A DNA stretch of 64,000 nucleotides from Polyangiaceae bacterium (GTDB taxonomy: Bacteria; Myxococcota_A; Polyangia; Polyangiales; Polyangiaceae). Below the pieces are notes generated by a model. That model was not told the DNA's origin. It made no database searches and saw only the letters and a list, made by a program, of their open reading frames with translations. Position numbers and translations under genes: made by a program. How positions within the stretch are numbered: the stretch's first letter is position 1; the number at the start of each line of letters is the position of its first letter. Below, piece by piece: positions 38,619-46,943 of the stretch. The stretch covers positions 868,001-932,000 of the forward strand of contig JAHBVX010000002.1 in assembly GCA_019637295.1 (NCBI GenBank). Reading direction: 5' to 3'.

Positions 38619-39719
38619 ATGACGTCGACCCGCTACGACGAGAAGCCGTTCATCGCCATCTGGGAGCTCACCCAGGCCTGCGATCTGATGTGCCTCCACT
38701 GTCGGGCCTGCGCCATCCCTGACCGTGATCCTCAGGAGCTCTCCACCCGAGAAGGCAAGAAGCTCCTCGACGACCTGGCGGCAGCCAAGGTCCCTCTGGT
38801 GGTGCTCACGGGCGGGGATCCGGCCAAGCGCGCCGACCTGGTCGAGCTCGTCGCGTATGGGCGTGACGCCGGCCTGGGCATGGGGCTGACGCCGTCGACG
38901 ACGCCGCTCGTGACGCCAGAGCTGCTGACGGCGCTTCACCGCGCGGGGTTGTCGCGGCTCGCGGTCAGCATCGACGGTCCTACCGCGGACGTTCATGATG
39001 CGTTCCGAGGTGTGCCCGGCAGCTTCGATCAGTCGCTCCGCATCTTGGCCAGCGCGCGTGAGCTCGGCATCACGACGCAGGTCAACAGCAGCGTACACGC
39101 GGATCTCATCGGGCGCTTGGCGGAGACCGCCCAGGTCGTAGCAGACGCCGGCGCGGCCCTGTGGAGTGTCTTCTTCCTCGTGCCCACCGGGCGCGCGCGG
39201 GCGGACATGCTGCCAACGGCGCAGGCGGCCGAGGCGGCCCTGGAGCAGCTCGCGGACATCGCCGAGGAGGCGTCCTTTGCGCTGAAGACGACCGCGGCTC
39301 CCCACTATCGCCGCTTGCTGCTCGAGCGTCAGAAGCGAACGGGTCAGAAGCTGGCTCACGGCGTGCACGGCCAGCGCGCGCTTCGAATCAACGACGGCAG
39401 GGGCTTCGTGTTCGTCTCGCATCGAGGTGACATCTACCCTTCGGGCTTCCTGCCGGAGTGGTGTGGCAACGTTCGCGACGACAACGTGATCGAGGTGTAC
39501 CGGAATCACCCGCTGTTTCAGCGTCTGCGTGACCCCGACGCGTTGCTCGGCAAGTGCGGAGCGTGCGAGTACCGCTCGGTGTGCGGGGGTTCACGCGCGC
39601 GAGCCTTCGCCCTGACCGGCGATCCACTCGAGAGCGATGACCTCTGCGCCTATGTCCCGCCCGGCTACGAGGATCGTCCGCGACGGCAGCGGGTCTGGCT
39701 CGAGGTGCTCGGTGCATGA
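38619..39719 (+). CDS. Radical SAM/SPASM domain protein (TIGR04053-like)
   Basis: 366 residues from ATG 38619, supported by a gaaaggagg Shine-Dalgarno at 38601-38609. The radical SAM cluster is CDLMCLHC (LTQACDLMCLHCRAC). A C-terminal SPASM-type Cys set follows (WCGNVRDDN, CGACEYRSVCGGSRARAF, DLCAYVPPG), binding extra iron-sulfur clusters. The form LWELTQACDLMCLHCR resembles the TIGR04053 group, related to heme-modifying AhbC/D and NirJ. Substrate not certain; peptide or heme modification are the options. The YwiC-like gene overlaps its end by 8 bp, so they are co-translated. Confidence 0.9.
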   Translation: MTSTRYDEKPFIAIWELTQACDLMCLHCRACAIPDRDPQELSTREGKKLLDDLAAAKVPLVVLTGGDPAKRADLVELVAYGRDAGLGMGLTPSTTPLVTPELLTALHRAGLSRLAVSIDGPTADVHDAFRGVPGSFDQSLRILASARELGITTQVNSSVHADLIGRLAETAQVVADAGAALWSVFFLVPTGRARADMLPTAQAAEAALEQLADIAEEASFALKTTAAPHYRRLLLERQKRTGQKLAHGVHGQRALRINDGRGFVFVSHRGDIYPSGFLPEWCGNVRDDNVIEVYRNHPLFQRLRDPDALLGKCGACEYRSVCGGSRARAFALTGDPLESDDLCAYVPPGYEDRPRRQRVWLEVLGA

Positions 39720-40293
39720 GCGGCGCTCGCCGCCCTTCTGGCCACGCGAGCACGGGTTCTGGGTCATGGCCGCCGCAGTGCTGCTGGGCGCGCTGCTGCG
39801 CGACGTGACCGAGCCCTGGCTCTGGCTCACGGCGCTCGCGACCCTCGCCGTGGCCGCGCTGGCGGGCGGGCTACTGCGGCGGACCATCCGGCAGCACGGG
39901 GCAGTGCAGTTCGCGAGTGCGGCGCTGCTGGCGCTGCTTGGGCTGCCGGTGGACGCCGTGGCGGGCCGTGAACTCTGGCCGTCCCTGATGACGGCGGCGG
40001 CCTGGGCTGCCATCTTCGTTCCGAGCGCGCTCGCGGTGCGCTCGACGTTCTGGCGAGCGAAGCGAGACGACGTTCGCGCCGCAGGTGCCGCCGCCGGCGC
40101 GGTCTTGCTGCCCGTCGTCGCCGCGGTCGGGCTGGGCCTGTTGGGCTACGCGGCCGAGGCTTTGGCCTGCGCCCTGGCCGGCTTCGGGCTCGGCCTCGTG
40201 GCGCTGTGGCGTCCGACGGTCAAACAGCTGAGGCCCGTCGGGCTGTCGCTGGCGGCGATCGCGCTGGTCGCCGCCGGCGTCATCGGTCTGTAG
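39712..40293 (+). CDS. YwiC-like membrane protein
   Basis: 193 residues from GTG 39712, whose start overlaps the end of the radical SAM gene by 8 bp. The N-terminal signature PFWPREHGFWVM is the PREHG motif of YwiC-like proteins. Six or so hydrophobic helices follow, rich in Ala, Leu and Gly. YwiC-like proteins occur near nitrate-respiration genes in Bacillus but their function is unknown. Its last 14 bp overlap the end of the convergent degenerate-kinase gene. Confidence 0.82.
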   Translation: MHERRSPPFWPREHGFWVMAAAVLLGALLRDVTEPWLWLTALATLAVAALAGGLLRRTIRQHGAVQFASAALLALLGLPVDAVAGRELWPSLMTAAAWAAIFVPSALAVRSTFWRAKRDDVRAAGAAAGAVLLPVVAAVGLGLLGYAAEALACALAGFGLGLVALWRPTVKQLRPVGLSLAAIALVAAGVIGL

Positions 40294-42004
40294 CAGACGG
40301 CGGCTCCGGCGCAGGGCCACCGCACCACGGCGCGAGCAGGAGTGCGAGCGACGCGCAGCTGGTGGCCGCGTCGAGGCGCTCGAGCAACGCGGCGTCGAGC
40401 AGGGCGTCGGTCTTGGCGCGCCGGAGCAGGTCACGACAGAGCGCCTTGGCGAGCGGGGCGTGCGCCGCGTGCGCTTGCTCCACGGCGCTTCCGCGGGCGT
40501 ACAGCAAATCCCGCAGCCACAGCCGCCCGCTGGGCGAGACCATGAAGCGGTCGAAGCGCACGTCCGGCAACTCGACTCCGGCGTTGGCCAGCGCCGCGAG
40601 CACACAGGCAGCCTCGTGTGCCATCGCGAGCACGAGATCAGCCTCGGGGCGCTGCAGGGACGAGGCGAGACTCACGCCCATGCGCGGGACGGCCAGGAAG
40701 GGGACTCCGTCCGCGGAGATGCCCTGCTCGACGACGGGCGCCAGCGAAGGCACCGGGAGGCGCCTCCAGAGCGCGGCGGCCTGGGCGAACTCGCTGGCGT
40801 CGGCTGCGTCGCCCAGAGCCAGCCACACGGGCCTCTGGCTGCCCAGATCCAGCGCTGGCCGAAAGCGCGAGGCGCCGCCGCGCTTGCTCGCGGAATCGTC
40901 CAGCAGCGCAAAGCGGCCAAAGCGCGGCGCGTCGAGGGCACGTAGCCAGCGCACGGGAAGCCGGAAGGCCGGGTACTCTCGCGTCAGTCGCGTGAGCCAG
41001 CGGCGCGCCTGCGCCTCGTCGCCCGAGCCCAGCCACAGTTCGGCCATCCGGAGCATCGCGTCGCTGCGCTCCCGGGATCCCGCGTCGAAGCAGTCCGTCA
41101 AGGTGCCGAGGCCGACGGCGAACTCTGCGGCTCGACCCGGGGCGAAGCCGGCGCCGAGCTCGAACAGACGCCGGCGCAGTGGGGCGCGGTGACTCTGCAG
41201 TACTCCGTCACGCACCGACAGCAGCATCCTCACGCCCTCGCCCAGGACAGCGCTGCCGTGCGGAGTGCTGCCGCCGCCGGTGAGCACCCCATGCGCTGCG
41301 CGCAGTGGCACGAAGGACTCCGCCAGCTCCGCGGGCAACGCGTCCGTCGAGCGGTCGAAGCTGTCGCGAAAGCTCTTGCTCTGCAAGAGCCCGAACACCA
41401 GCTGAGGCCGATCGCGTGCGTCGAACAACTCGGCGATCAACTCGAGAACCCGGCGCATGTGCGCCGCTGCCACCTCCGAGAAATCGATGCGCTCGAGCGC
41501 TTGCCACAGCGCGGCCGTCGCCTCCTGGCGCGACGTCGAGCCCTTCAAGCTCTCGAGGTACGAGAGGAGGTAGGGAACATCCGGTGACATCCGGACGATG
41601 CCGGCGAGCAGTCGGCTGCGCGCCGCAGGGTCGAGCCGTTCGGCGGCCGCGGTCACCCGGGCTCGGCTCACCTTGTCGAGCAGGTGCTGGCACACGCCGC
41701 GGTGGGTCGGGTCGCGCGCGCCGTTGAGCAGCAGATCCTCAGCGGCGTTGAGCTTCAGCTGCAACACCTTGCGGTGTGCGCGGAGAAACCGGAAGTGCTC
41801 GCGCATCAGCGCGGCCTCCTCGGGCGTGAGCGGCACGTCGGCGGACACCGAGGTGTCGAGCGCCGGGCGAGCGTCGACGATGACTCGAGCCGCGGCGGAG
41901 CGCTCGTTGTTCGTTGCGGTCTTCTGGCCGGGCTCCCGTCGGGGGCGCCGCCGGCGGCCGCGGCCCGGGGCCTCGCGAGCCGGGGGTCGGTTCGGTGCGC
42001 TCAC
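40280..42004 (-). CDS. Helical-repeat protein with degenerate protein-kinase-like C-terminus
   Basis: 574 residues. The first ~40 are basic and disordered. The middle (about 60-370) is Ala/Leu/Arg-rich and helical, TPR/HEAT-like. The C-terminal ~200 residues look like a decayed Ser/Thr kinase lobe: the part GISADGVPFLAVPRMGVSLASSL has the hinge-like pattern, and VRFDRFMVSPSGRLWLRDLLYARG stands where HRDLKPEN...DFG would be, with His, Lys, Asn and DFG lost. It is therefore probably a pseudokinase. This is an inference from pattern, not alignment. It converges with and overlaps the YwiC-like gene by 14 bp. Confidence 0.65.
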   Translation of the reverse strand: MSAPNRPPAREAPGRGRRRRPRREPGQKTATNNERSAAARVIVDARPALDTSVSADVPLTPEEAALMREHFRFLRAHRKVLQLKLNAAEDLLLNGARDPTHRGVCQHLLDKVSRARVTAAAERLDPAARSRLLAGIVRMSPDVPYLLSYLESLKGSTSRQEATAALWQALERIDFSEVAAAHMRRVLELIAELFDARDRPQLVFGLLQSKSFRDSFDRSTDALPAELAESFVPLRAAHGVLTGGGSTPHGSAVLGEGVRMLLSVRDGVLQSHRAPLRRRLFELGAGFAPGRAAEFAVGLGTLTDCFDAGSRERSDAMLRMAELWLGSGDEAQARRWLTRLTREYPAFRLPVRWLRALDAPRFGRFALLDDSASKRGGASRFRPALDLGSQRPVWLALGDAADASEFAQAAALWRRLPVPSLAPVVEQGISADGVPFLAVPRMGVSLASSLQRPEADLVLAMAHEAACVLAALANAGVELPDVRFDRFMVSPSGRLWLRDLLYARGSAVEQAHAAHAPLAKALCRDLLRRAKTDALLDAALLERLDAATSCASLALLLAPWCGGPAPEPPSATDR

Positions 42005-42052
42005 CGTCCTCGGATACGACAGGCCCAGCGCCCTGCCTAGCCCTTGCGGTCG

Positions 42053-43525
42053 TCAGCGGGCCCGGAGCAGGGCCTCGACCCGCGCGCGAACGTCCGTCGC
42101 CGTGGTCGTCTCCAGGGTGTGGCGTCGTCGACCGCTGGCGTCGAAGATCCACACGACGGGCAGCCCGGAGGCGCCGGCCAGGTGTCGTCGCGCGGCCGGG
42201 GAGTCGAAGTCCACGATCTCGACCCGGCGCACCGCGAGCTGCGGGTTGGCCGCCGCGAGCCGAGCGAGCTCACGATCGATGTCGTGGCAGGGTGCGCACC
42301 AGCTCGCCCAGAAGTCGATCACCGTCACCTTGCCAGCGACGATGGCCTCGGACAGCTCGAAGGACTCACCTCCCGTCGCCAGGTCGAGCACGTCACCCCC
42401 CGCTGCGCCGGGCTCGTCCGCTTCGTGAGCGTGGTCGTCGTCGTGAGCGTGGTCGCAGTGCTCGTGACCCGCTCGCCGTGTTGGGGGCGGCGCGAGATCG
42501 AAGCCCCAGCTCGCTCCCAGACCCACCACGACGGGCACGTCGATCTGCCCGCCTCGCTCGTGCACCGTGAAGGGACGCTTGAGCAGCGCGTGCAGCGAAA
42601 GCTCCGGCGCGGGGCGCCAGAAGAGCCCTGCGGTGGCGATGATGTCCGTGCGCCCGCTGTTGACCGACTCGGCGCCATCCTCCCACGTCGACGGCTGCTC
42701 GTGGAAGACCTCGGGGCCGAGCGCGAACCTCACGCTCTCGAGGCCGAACCCGGTCTGCGGCAGCACGCCGGCCGAGACGCGGGTCCCCGCCCGGTAGCCG
42801 CGGGGATTGTCCCACAGGCTCGCGCGCACGCTCAGCCAGGAAGCCACGGTGAGCTGTCCAGCGCGGTGGGTGACGTCGACCCCGCCGATCGGATCGAGCG
42901 TACCGCTGCCGAAGAAGATGTGCTGGTGCGCGCGGCCACGACGCCCGAGCGCGAACGGATTGTCCTCGATGTTGCCCGTGGGCAGCGCGGTGCCGGCGCG
43001 CAAGTCGACGGTCCAGGGTCCGGCCCCGGGTCGCGTCAAGCGCAGCCGATTGTACAGCTCCACGTCGCCTATCCCCGTGAGCGTCTCGTTGCGATGGTGG
43101 ATGCTCTCGTAGCTCGCCAGCTCACCTCCGTCAGCGTCGAGGAACTTCGCGTCGATGTCCACGACGCGAAACGGCACGCGAAGCTCCAGGGCGAGCTTGG
43201 GCCCGAGGCCCACGCCCAGGTTCAGGGCCACGTCCAGCAAGCGCATGTGGATGACGTGCTCCGCGGCTTGCTCGTTCTTCGGCAGGCCCGTGGCCGGATC
43301 GACCTCGAGCTGATCGAGCCCCACCGGATGTGACGCGTTCACGAGGGTGCCGACCATGTCGAGCCCGAGCCGCAAGCGGCCGAGCGCGAGATCACTGACT
43401 GGGGACGTCCCTCCACCCGGGAGGTTGGGATTGCTTCAGGCCGCTCACCCGGCGGAGAACGACGGGTGGCTGTACAGCAGAACGGCCGCGACCATCCCGC
43501 ACACGGTCAGAAACCTCAGCTTCAT
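42053..43525 (-). CDS. Two-Sec (UxxU) outer-membrane beta-barrel/His-rich/thioredoxin fusion
   Basis: 490 residues from ATG 43525, with in-frame UGAs at 43445-43447 (U27) and 43436-43438 (U30). A clean signal peptide MKLRFLTVCGMVAAVLLYS...SFSAG comes directly before U-A-A-U-SNPNLPGGG. The UGAs lie in a CxxC-like slot just after the predicted cleavage site. About 300 residues of amphipathic strands follow and look like an outer-membrane barrel. Next is a His/Asp-rich linker HEHCDHAHDDDHAHE (about 354-368). A thioredoxin-like domain ends the protein, with WCAPC at about 409-413 and GLPVVWIF cis-Pro loop. Standard calling would start at 43375 and lose both signal peptide and Sec motif. It is divergent from carbonic anhydrase. 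Recoding is inferred. Confidence 0.75.
43410..43447 (-). promoter_or_regulatory. UGA-x-x-UGA and candidate bacterial SECIS hairpin in the barrel-thioredoxin gene
   Basis: On the coding strand, 11 nt after the second UGA, CCTCC (43424-43420) and GGAGG (43414-43410) make a 5-bp stem around loop CGGGT. The loop begins 16 nt after the UGA, matching bacterial SECIS spacing, and has GGGU at its apex as expected for SelB contact. One hairpin would have to serve both UGAs. Confidence 0.6.
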
Positions 43526-43631
43526 GCTGCCCGGGGCTTTGGCAGTCGCCCGCGGGAGCGTCAAGGCCGCAACGCACGGGTGACGGCACTTTTCTGCTGA
43601 AGTCGGGCGCGAGCCGGCGTACTCGACTCGG

Positions 43632-44291
43632 GTGCAGAAGCTGGTTCAGGGCAATCGCTCGTTCTTGCGCGGTTACTTCGCGACGCACCGGCAGCTCTTC
43701 GAGCAGCTGGCTAGCGCCGGGCAGCACCCGGAGACGCTGTTCATCACCTGCTCGGACTCGCGCATCGATCCGAACCTGATCACCAACGCGCCGCCGGGTG
43801 AGCTGTTCACGATTCGCAACGCCGGCAACCTCGTCCCCCACCCGAGTCTCCCCGGCGGTACTGCGGCGTCCGTCGAGTATGCGGTGGAGGTGCTCGAGGT
43901 GGAGAACATCATCGTCTGCGGTCACACCCAGTGCGGCGCCATCGACGCCATCCTGAACCCGGAGCGCATCACCCACCTGCCGTTCGTGAGCCGCTGGGTC
44001 GCGCAGGCCGCGAAGCTGCGCGAGATCCTGGAAGAACGCTACTCGCACCTCACGGGGGAGGCGCGCATGCTCGCGGCGGTGCAAGAGAACGTGCTGTGCC
44101 AGGTGGAGCATCTGCGCGAGTTCGAGCTGGTGCGGCGGCGCCTCGACGCCGGCAGGCTGCGGGTCAGCGCTTGGGTGCTTCGGCTGAGCACCGGCGAGGT
44201 GTTCGACTACGATCCGGACTGCGAGCAGTTCCTGCTGCTGCAGGACCCCACAGAAGAGGGCACCGGGCCGGTGTCGCTCGGATCGCCCTGA
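43632..44291 (+). CDS. Beta-class carbonic anhydrase
   Basis: 219 residues from GTG 43632. The beta-carbonic anhydrase motifs are intact: CSDSRIDPNLI supplies one zinc Cys and the Asp/Arg dyad, and VCGHTQCGAIDA supplies zinc His and the second Cys. IRNAGNLVPHP and GTAASVEYAVEVL match the family. It interconverts CO2 and bicarbonate in the cytoplasm. The gene diverges from the Sec-barrel gene with about 106 bp between them, and a shared control region is possible. Confidence 0.96.
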   Translation: MQKLVQGNRSFLRGYFATHRQLFEQLASAGQHPETLFITCSDSRIDPNLITNAPPGELFTIRNAGNLVPHPSLPGGTAASVEYAVEVLEVENIIVCGHTQCGAIDAILNPERITHLPFVSRWVAQAAKLREILEERYSHLTGEARMLAAVQENVLCQVEHLREFELVRRRLDAGRLRVSAWVLRLSTGEVFDYDPDCEQFLLLQDPTEEGTGPVSLGSP

Positions 44292-44298
44292 CCGGCGT

Positions 44299-45840
44299 CT
44301 ACTTACCGCAGTAGTAGCCGCCGACCTTGGCGATCCACTGCCCAGCGTTCCCGCTGAACTCGCAGAAGGCCCCGGGGCCGCTCAGCGCCGCTTGGGCGCA
44401 GTAGTAGCCGTTGACCCAGGACGCGCACTGTCCGCCCTGCTCGAACACCTGCTGGCGGCAGCCCGGGTCTTGTCCCGGGGAGCACTGATTGCACGACCCG
44501 TTGCTGCAGAACAGCGCGCAGGTCAGGTCGTGATTGCAGCTCGGCGTGAGGAACGGCGCCAGGCAGCGGGAGTAGGCCGAGTCCGTCGTGAACTGCAGCA
44601 GGCAGCCGTAACACTGCGGATTGCTCGTGAGCAGCGTCTGATAGTACTGCCCGCAGCCTGGCCCCGGAGGCGAGCCCTGGCACGCCGCGGCCAACGCGGA
44701 GAGCTCCTGGGCCGAGCAGCTGCTCGATGCGACGGGCGGTGGCGTCAGCGCATCGGGTGAGCAGCCGGGGTACGCGGCCGGACACGTGGAGCCCGAGCTG
44801 CAGGCCTGAGCGACGCAGCTCTGACCCTTCGTGGAGCAGTTGTCACAGAGCTTGCCGAACAGTCCGCAGGCGTCGGAGGACGAGCCCGTGACGCAGGTGC
44901 CATTGGCGGTGCAGCAGCCACCGCAGTTGTCCGGGCCGCAGTGGGGGCCCGAGTAGCAGAAGCCCGAGGCCGCACAGGCCTGACCCGTGGCGCTGCAGTC
45001 CTTGCAGGCCTGACCGGCGCTGCCGCAGGATTTGTCGAGCTGGCCGCTCTTGCACTGGCCGCTCGCGTCGCAGCAGCCCGCGGGGCACGTGAACGGTCCA
45101 CACGCCGGGAAGAAGGCGCAGTAGTTGCCCGGCTGCGTGCACGTCGTGCCGCTCGCGGTGCAGCTCTGACACGAAGCGCCGGCCTGTCCGCAGGCAGCGT
45201 TGGACGTGCCGGGTTGGCACTGGCCGGCGGCGGTGCAGCAGCCTCCGCAGTTGCCCGGTCCGCACGTCGGCGCAGGCCCCATGCAGGCGCTGTTCACGCA
45301 ACCCTGGCCGCTTGGGCCGCAGTCTTCGCACGCCTGCCCGCCCGTGCCGCAGGCGTCCGTCTCGGTGCCGAACCGACACAGTCCCGCGGCCGTACAGCAG
45401 CCATTGCACGTGCCGGGACCGCAGGGTGGGGCGGTCCCCTCGCAGGCGCCATTGAGGCACGCGAAGCCCAGCGCACCGCAGTCGAGGCAGGGCACGTTGC
45501 CGTCGCCGCACGCGTTGATGTCGTTACCCGGCCGACAGATGCCTGCCGGATCGCAGCATCCCGCGCAGGGGCCGCAGCCCGGCCCGCCGCCGATCCCGCC
45601 GCTGGCGCCGGTGCCGCTGCCGCCGGTCGCGCCGGTGCCGCTCGTACCGCCGAACGCCGACCCGCCCGCGCCGGACCCGCCGCCCGTGCCGCCGCCGCCC
45701 GCTCCGGCTGCGCCGGTCCCCGAGTCCCCGTTGGAGTCGTCGTCGACCACCGAGCGCCCGCAGCCGACGGCGAAGGCCAATGACGCTCCCATGAAGACGG
45801 CGACCGACTTCGCAACGCTCTGCCACACTCTTCGGGTCAT
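44299..45840 (-). CDS. Cys-rich repeat lipoprotein
   Basis: 513 residues from ATG 45840, which opens the signal MTRRVWQSVAKSVAVFMGASLAFAVGC (lipid Cys at 27). A Gly/Ser-rich linker follows, then about seven tandem ~40-residue repeats of the type CGPxxCxGCC-xxxG-xCxxG-xxxxACGxxGxxCxxC. These predict many disulfides or metal sites. A separate Cys-rich C-terminal domain (about 350-513) ends in a ...QWIAKVGGYYCGK tail. Cys content is extreme, so it is certainly extracytoplasmic. No family is recognised; the repeats resemble those in large myxobacterial surface proteins. It converges with carbonic anhydrase (7 bp apart). Confidence 0.82.
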   Translation of the reverse strand: MTRRVWQSVAKSVAVFMGASLAFAVGCGRSVVDDDSNGDSGTGAAGAGGGGTGGGSGAGGSAFGGTSGTGATGGSGTGASGGIGGGPGCGPCAGCCDPAGICRPGNDINACGDGNVPCLDCGALGFACLNGACEGTAPPCGPGTCNGCCTAAGLCRFGTETDACGTGGQACEDCGPSGQGCVNSACMGPAPTCGPGNCGGCCTAAGQCQPGTSNAACGQAGASCQSCTASGTTCTQPGNYCAFFPACGPFTCPAGCCDASGQCKSGQLDKSCGSAGQACKDCSATGQACAASGFCYSGPHCGPDNCGGCCTANGTCVTGSSSDACGLFGKLCDNCSTKGQSCVAQACSSGSTCPAAYPGCSPDALTPPPVASSSCSAQELSALAAACQGSPPGPGCGQYYQTLLTSNPQCYGCLLQFTTDSAYSRCLAPFLTPSCNHDLTCALFCSNGSCNQCSPGQDPGCRQQVFEQGGQCASWVNGYYCAQAALSGPGAFCEFSGNAGQWIAKVGGYYCGK

Positions 45841-45919
45841 GAGTCCTCCGCGCAGCCAAGCGTATCGCAGTTCGCATTCGGCTGCACCGATGGCGCTCGG
45901 GAGGGTACAGTCGGCGGCG

Positions 45920-46897
45920 ATGAAGGCGCGAGTTTCGCTGATCGAGGCGCTGGGAGTTCGCCCCTGGCGCACCACGGCGCGCCAGGCCTGGCTGGTGCTC
46001 CGGGGCGACGCCAATACGCCCAAGACTCGCTTCGATCGCACGAGCCTGCGCCAGTTTCGACCGCGCTATGCGCTACCCCTGTGGCTCGGCCTGCGCCCGA
46101 TGGGTCGGCGCGTGCCCATCACCAATTTGTTCAACTACCGCCAGCCGCCCCCGGAGCTCGGCTGGAGCGTGCGGGTCACGGACGTCGAGGACTTCCGCGG
46201 CGGAAAGAACACCTACGACAGCCACAACGGGACCGACTTCGCCGTTCCGCCCGGAACGCGGGTCCTCGCTGCGGCGCCCGGCGTCGTGCTCCGGGTCTCG
46301 AGCGAGTTTCACCGCGGCGGTCGCAAGGTGATCCTCGATCACGGGCGGGGGCTGGTCACTACCTACAACCACTTGGCGCGGCCCCTCGTCCAGCCGGGGC
46401 AGCGGGTTCGGCGGGGGGAAGTCATCGCGCTGTCCGGATACAGCGGGATCGACGCGTTGGTCGGCTTTCCATGGACCCCGCCCCACGTGCATTTCAACAC
46501 CTGGCACAACGGTGAGTACGTCGACCCCTTCACCCCCGCCGGCGGCGACGAGCCCTCGCTCTGGCGGCGACACAACGATCCGATCCCCGCGTCTCACGCG
46601 GACTTGGCCGATGAGCAGCTCGAGCCCACCCCCTGGGACCCGGCGCTGATCGAGCGGGTCGTGTCGGCCTGCCTGCACCCCGCTGCGCGCCAGGAGCTCC
46701 GAGCGCAGCCGACCCTCGGGCAGCAGGCCGGGGCCGCGCTGCTCCAGCTCAACTACTTTCCCACCCGCTTCGATCGGGACGCGCTCGGCGCGAGCGGCGG
46801 CCGAGTGCTGTACCCCGAGGCCTTTCCGCGGCAGCCGCGGATGGACCTGCCCTTCTCGTCGACGGACTACGACGGCGTGGTGTTCCCCGACTGGTGA
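45920..46897 (+). CDS. M23 (LytM-type) metallopeptidase-domain protein
   Basis: 325 residues from ATG 45920. The LytM/M23 domain (about 85-205) has HNGTDFAVPPGTRVLAAAPG, holding the first zinc His and Asp, then LVTTYNHLARPLVQPGQRVRRGEVIALSG and the HVHF zinc motif. Such enzymes cut peptidoglycan cross-links. No clear signal peptide is seen; the N-terminus is basic and helical, so the location is uncertain. The last ~110 residues lie outside the family. It is divergent from the Cys-rich lipoprotein; the DLH gene follows after 46 bp. Confidence 0.9.
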   Translation: MKARVSLIEALGVRPWRTTARQAWLVLRGDANTPKTRFDRTSLRQFRPRYALPLWLGLRPMGRRVPITNLFNYRQPPPELGWSVRVTDVEDFRGGKNTYDSHNGTDFAVPPGTRVLAAAPGVVLRVSSEFHRGGRKVILDHGRGLVTTYNHLARPLVQPGQRVRRGEVIALSGYSGIDALVGFPWTPPHVHFNTWHNGEYVDPFTPAGGDEPSLWRRHNDPIPASHADLADEQLEPTPWDPALIERVVSACLHPAARQELRAQPTLGQQAGAALLQLNYFPTRFDRDALGASGGRVLYPEAFPRQPRMDLPFSSTDYDGVVFPDW

Positions 46898-46943
46898 CCG
46901 GGCGCGCTCGACGGCGCGCGGATTCCGTGGTGGAGAGCTGAGC

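Noticed and set aside
43347-43583. Plus-strand 78-codon frame over the start of the barrel gene
   Set aside because: It is antisense to the signal peptide and UxxU region and has no coding features.
46902-46919. GCGCGC hairpin between the M23 and DLH genes as a terminator
   Set aside because: 6-bp stem with no U-tract; in such GC-rich DNA it is close to chance.
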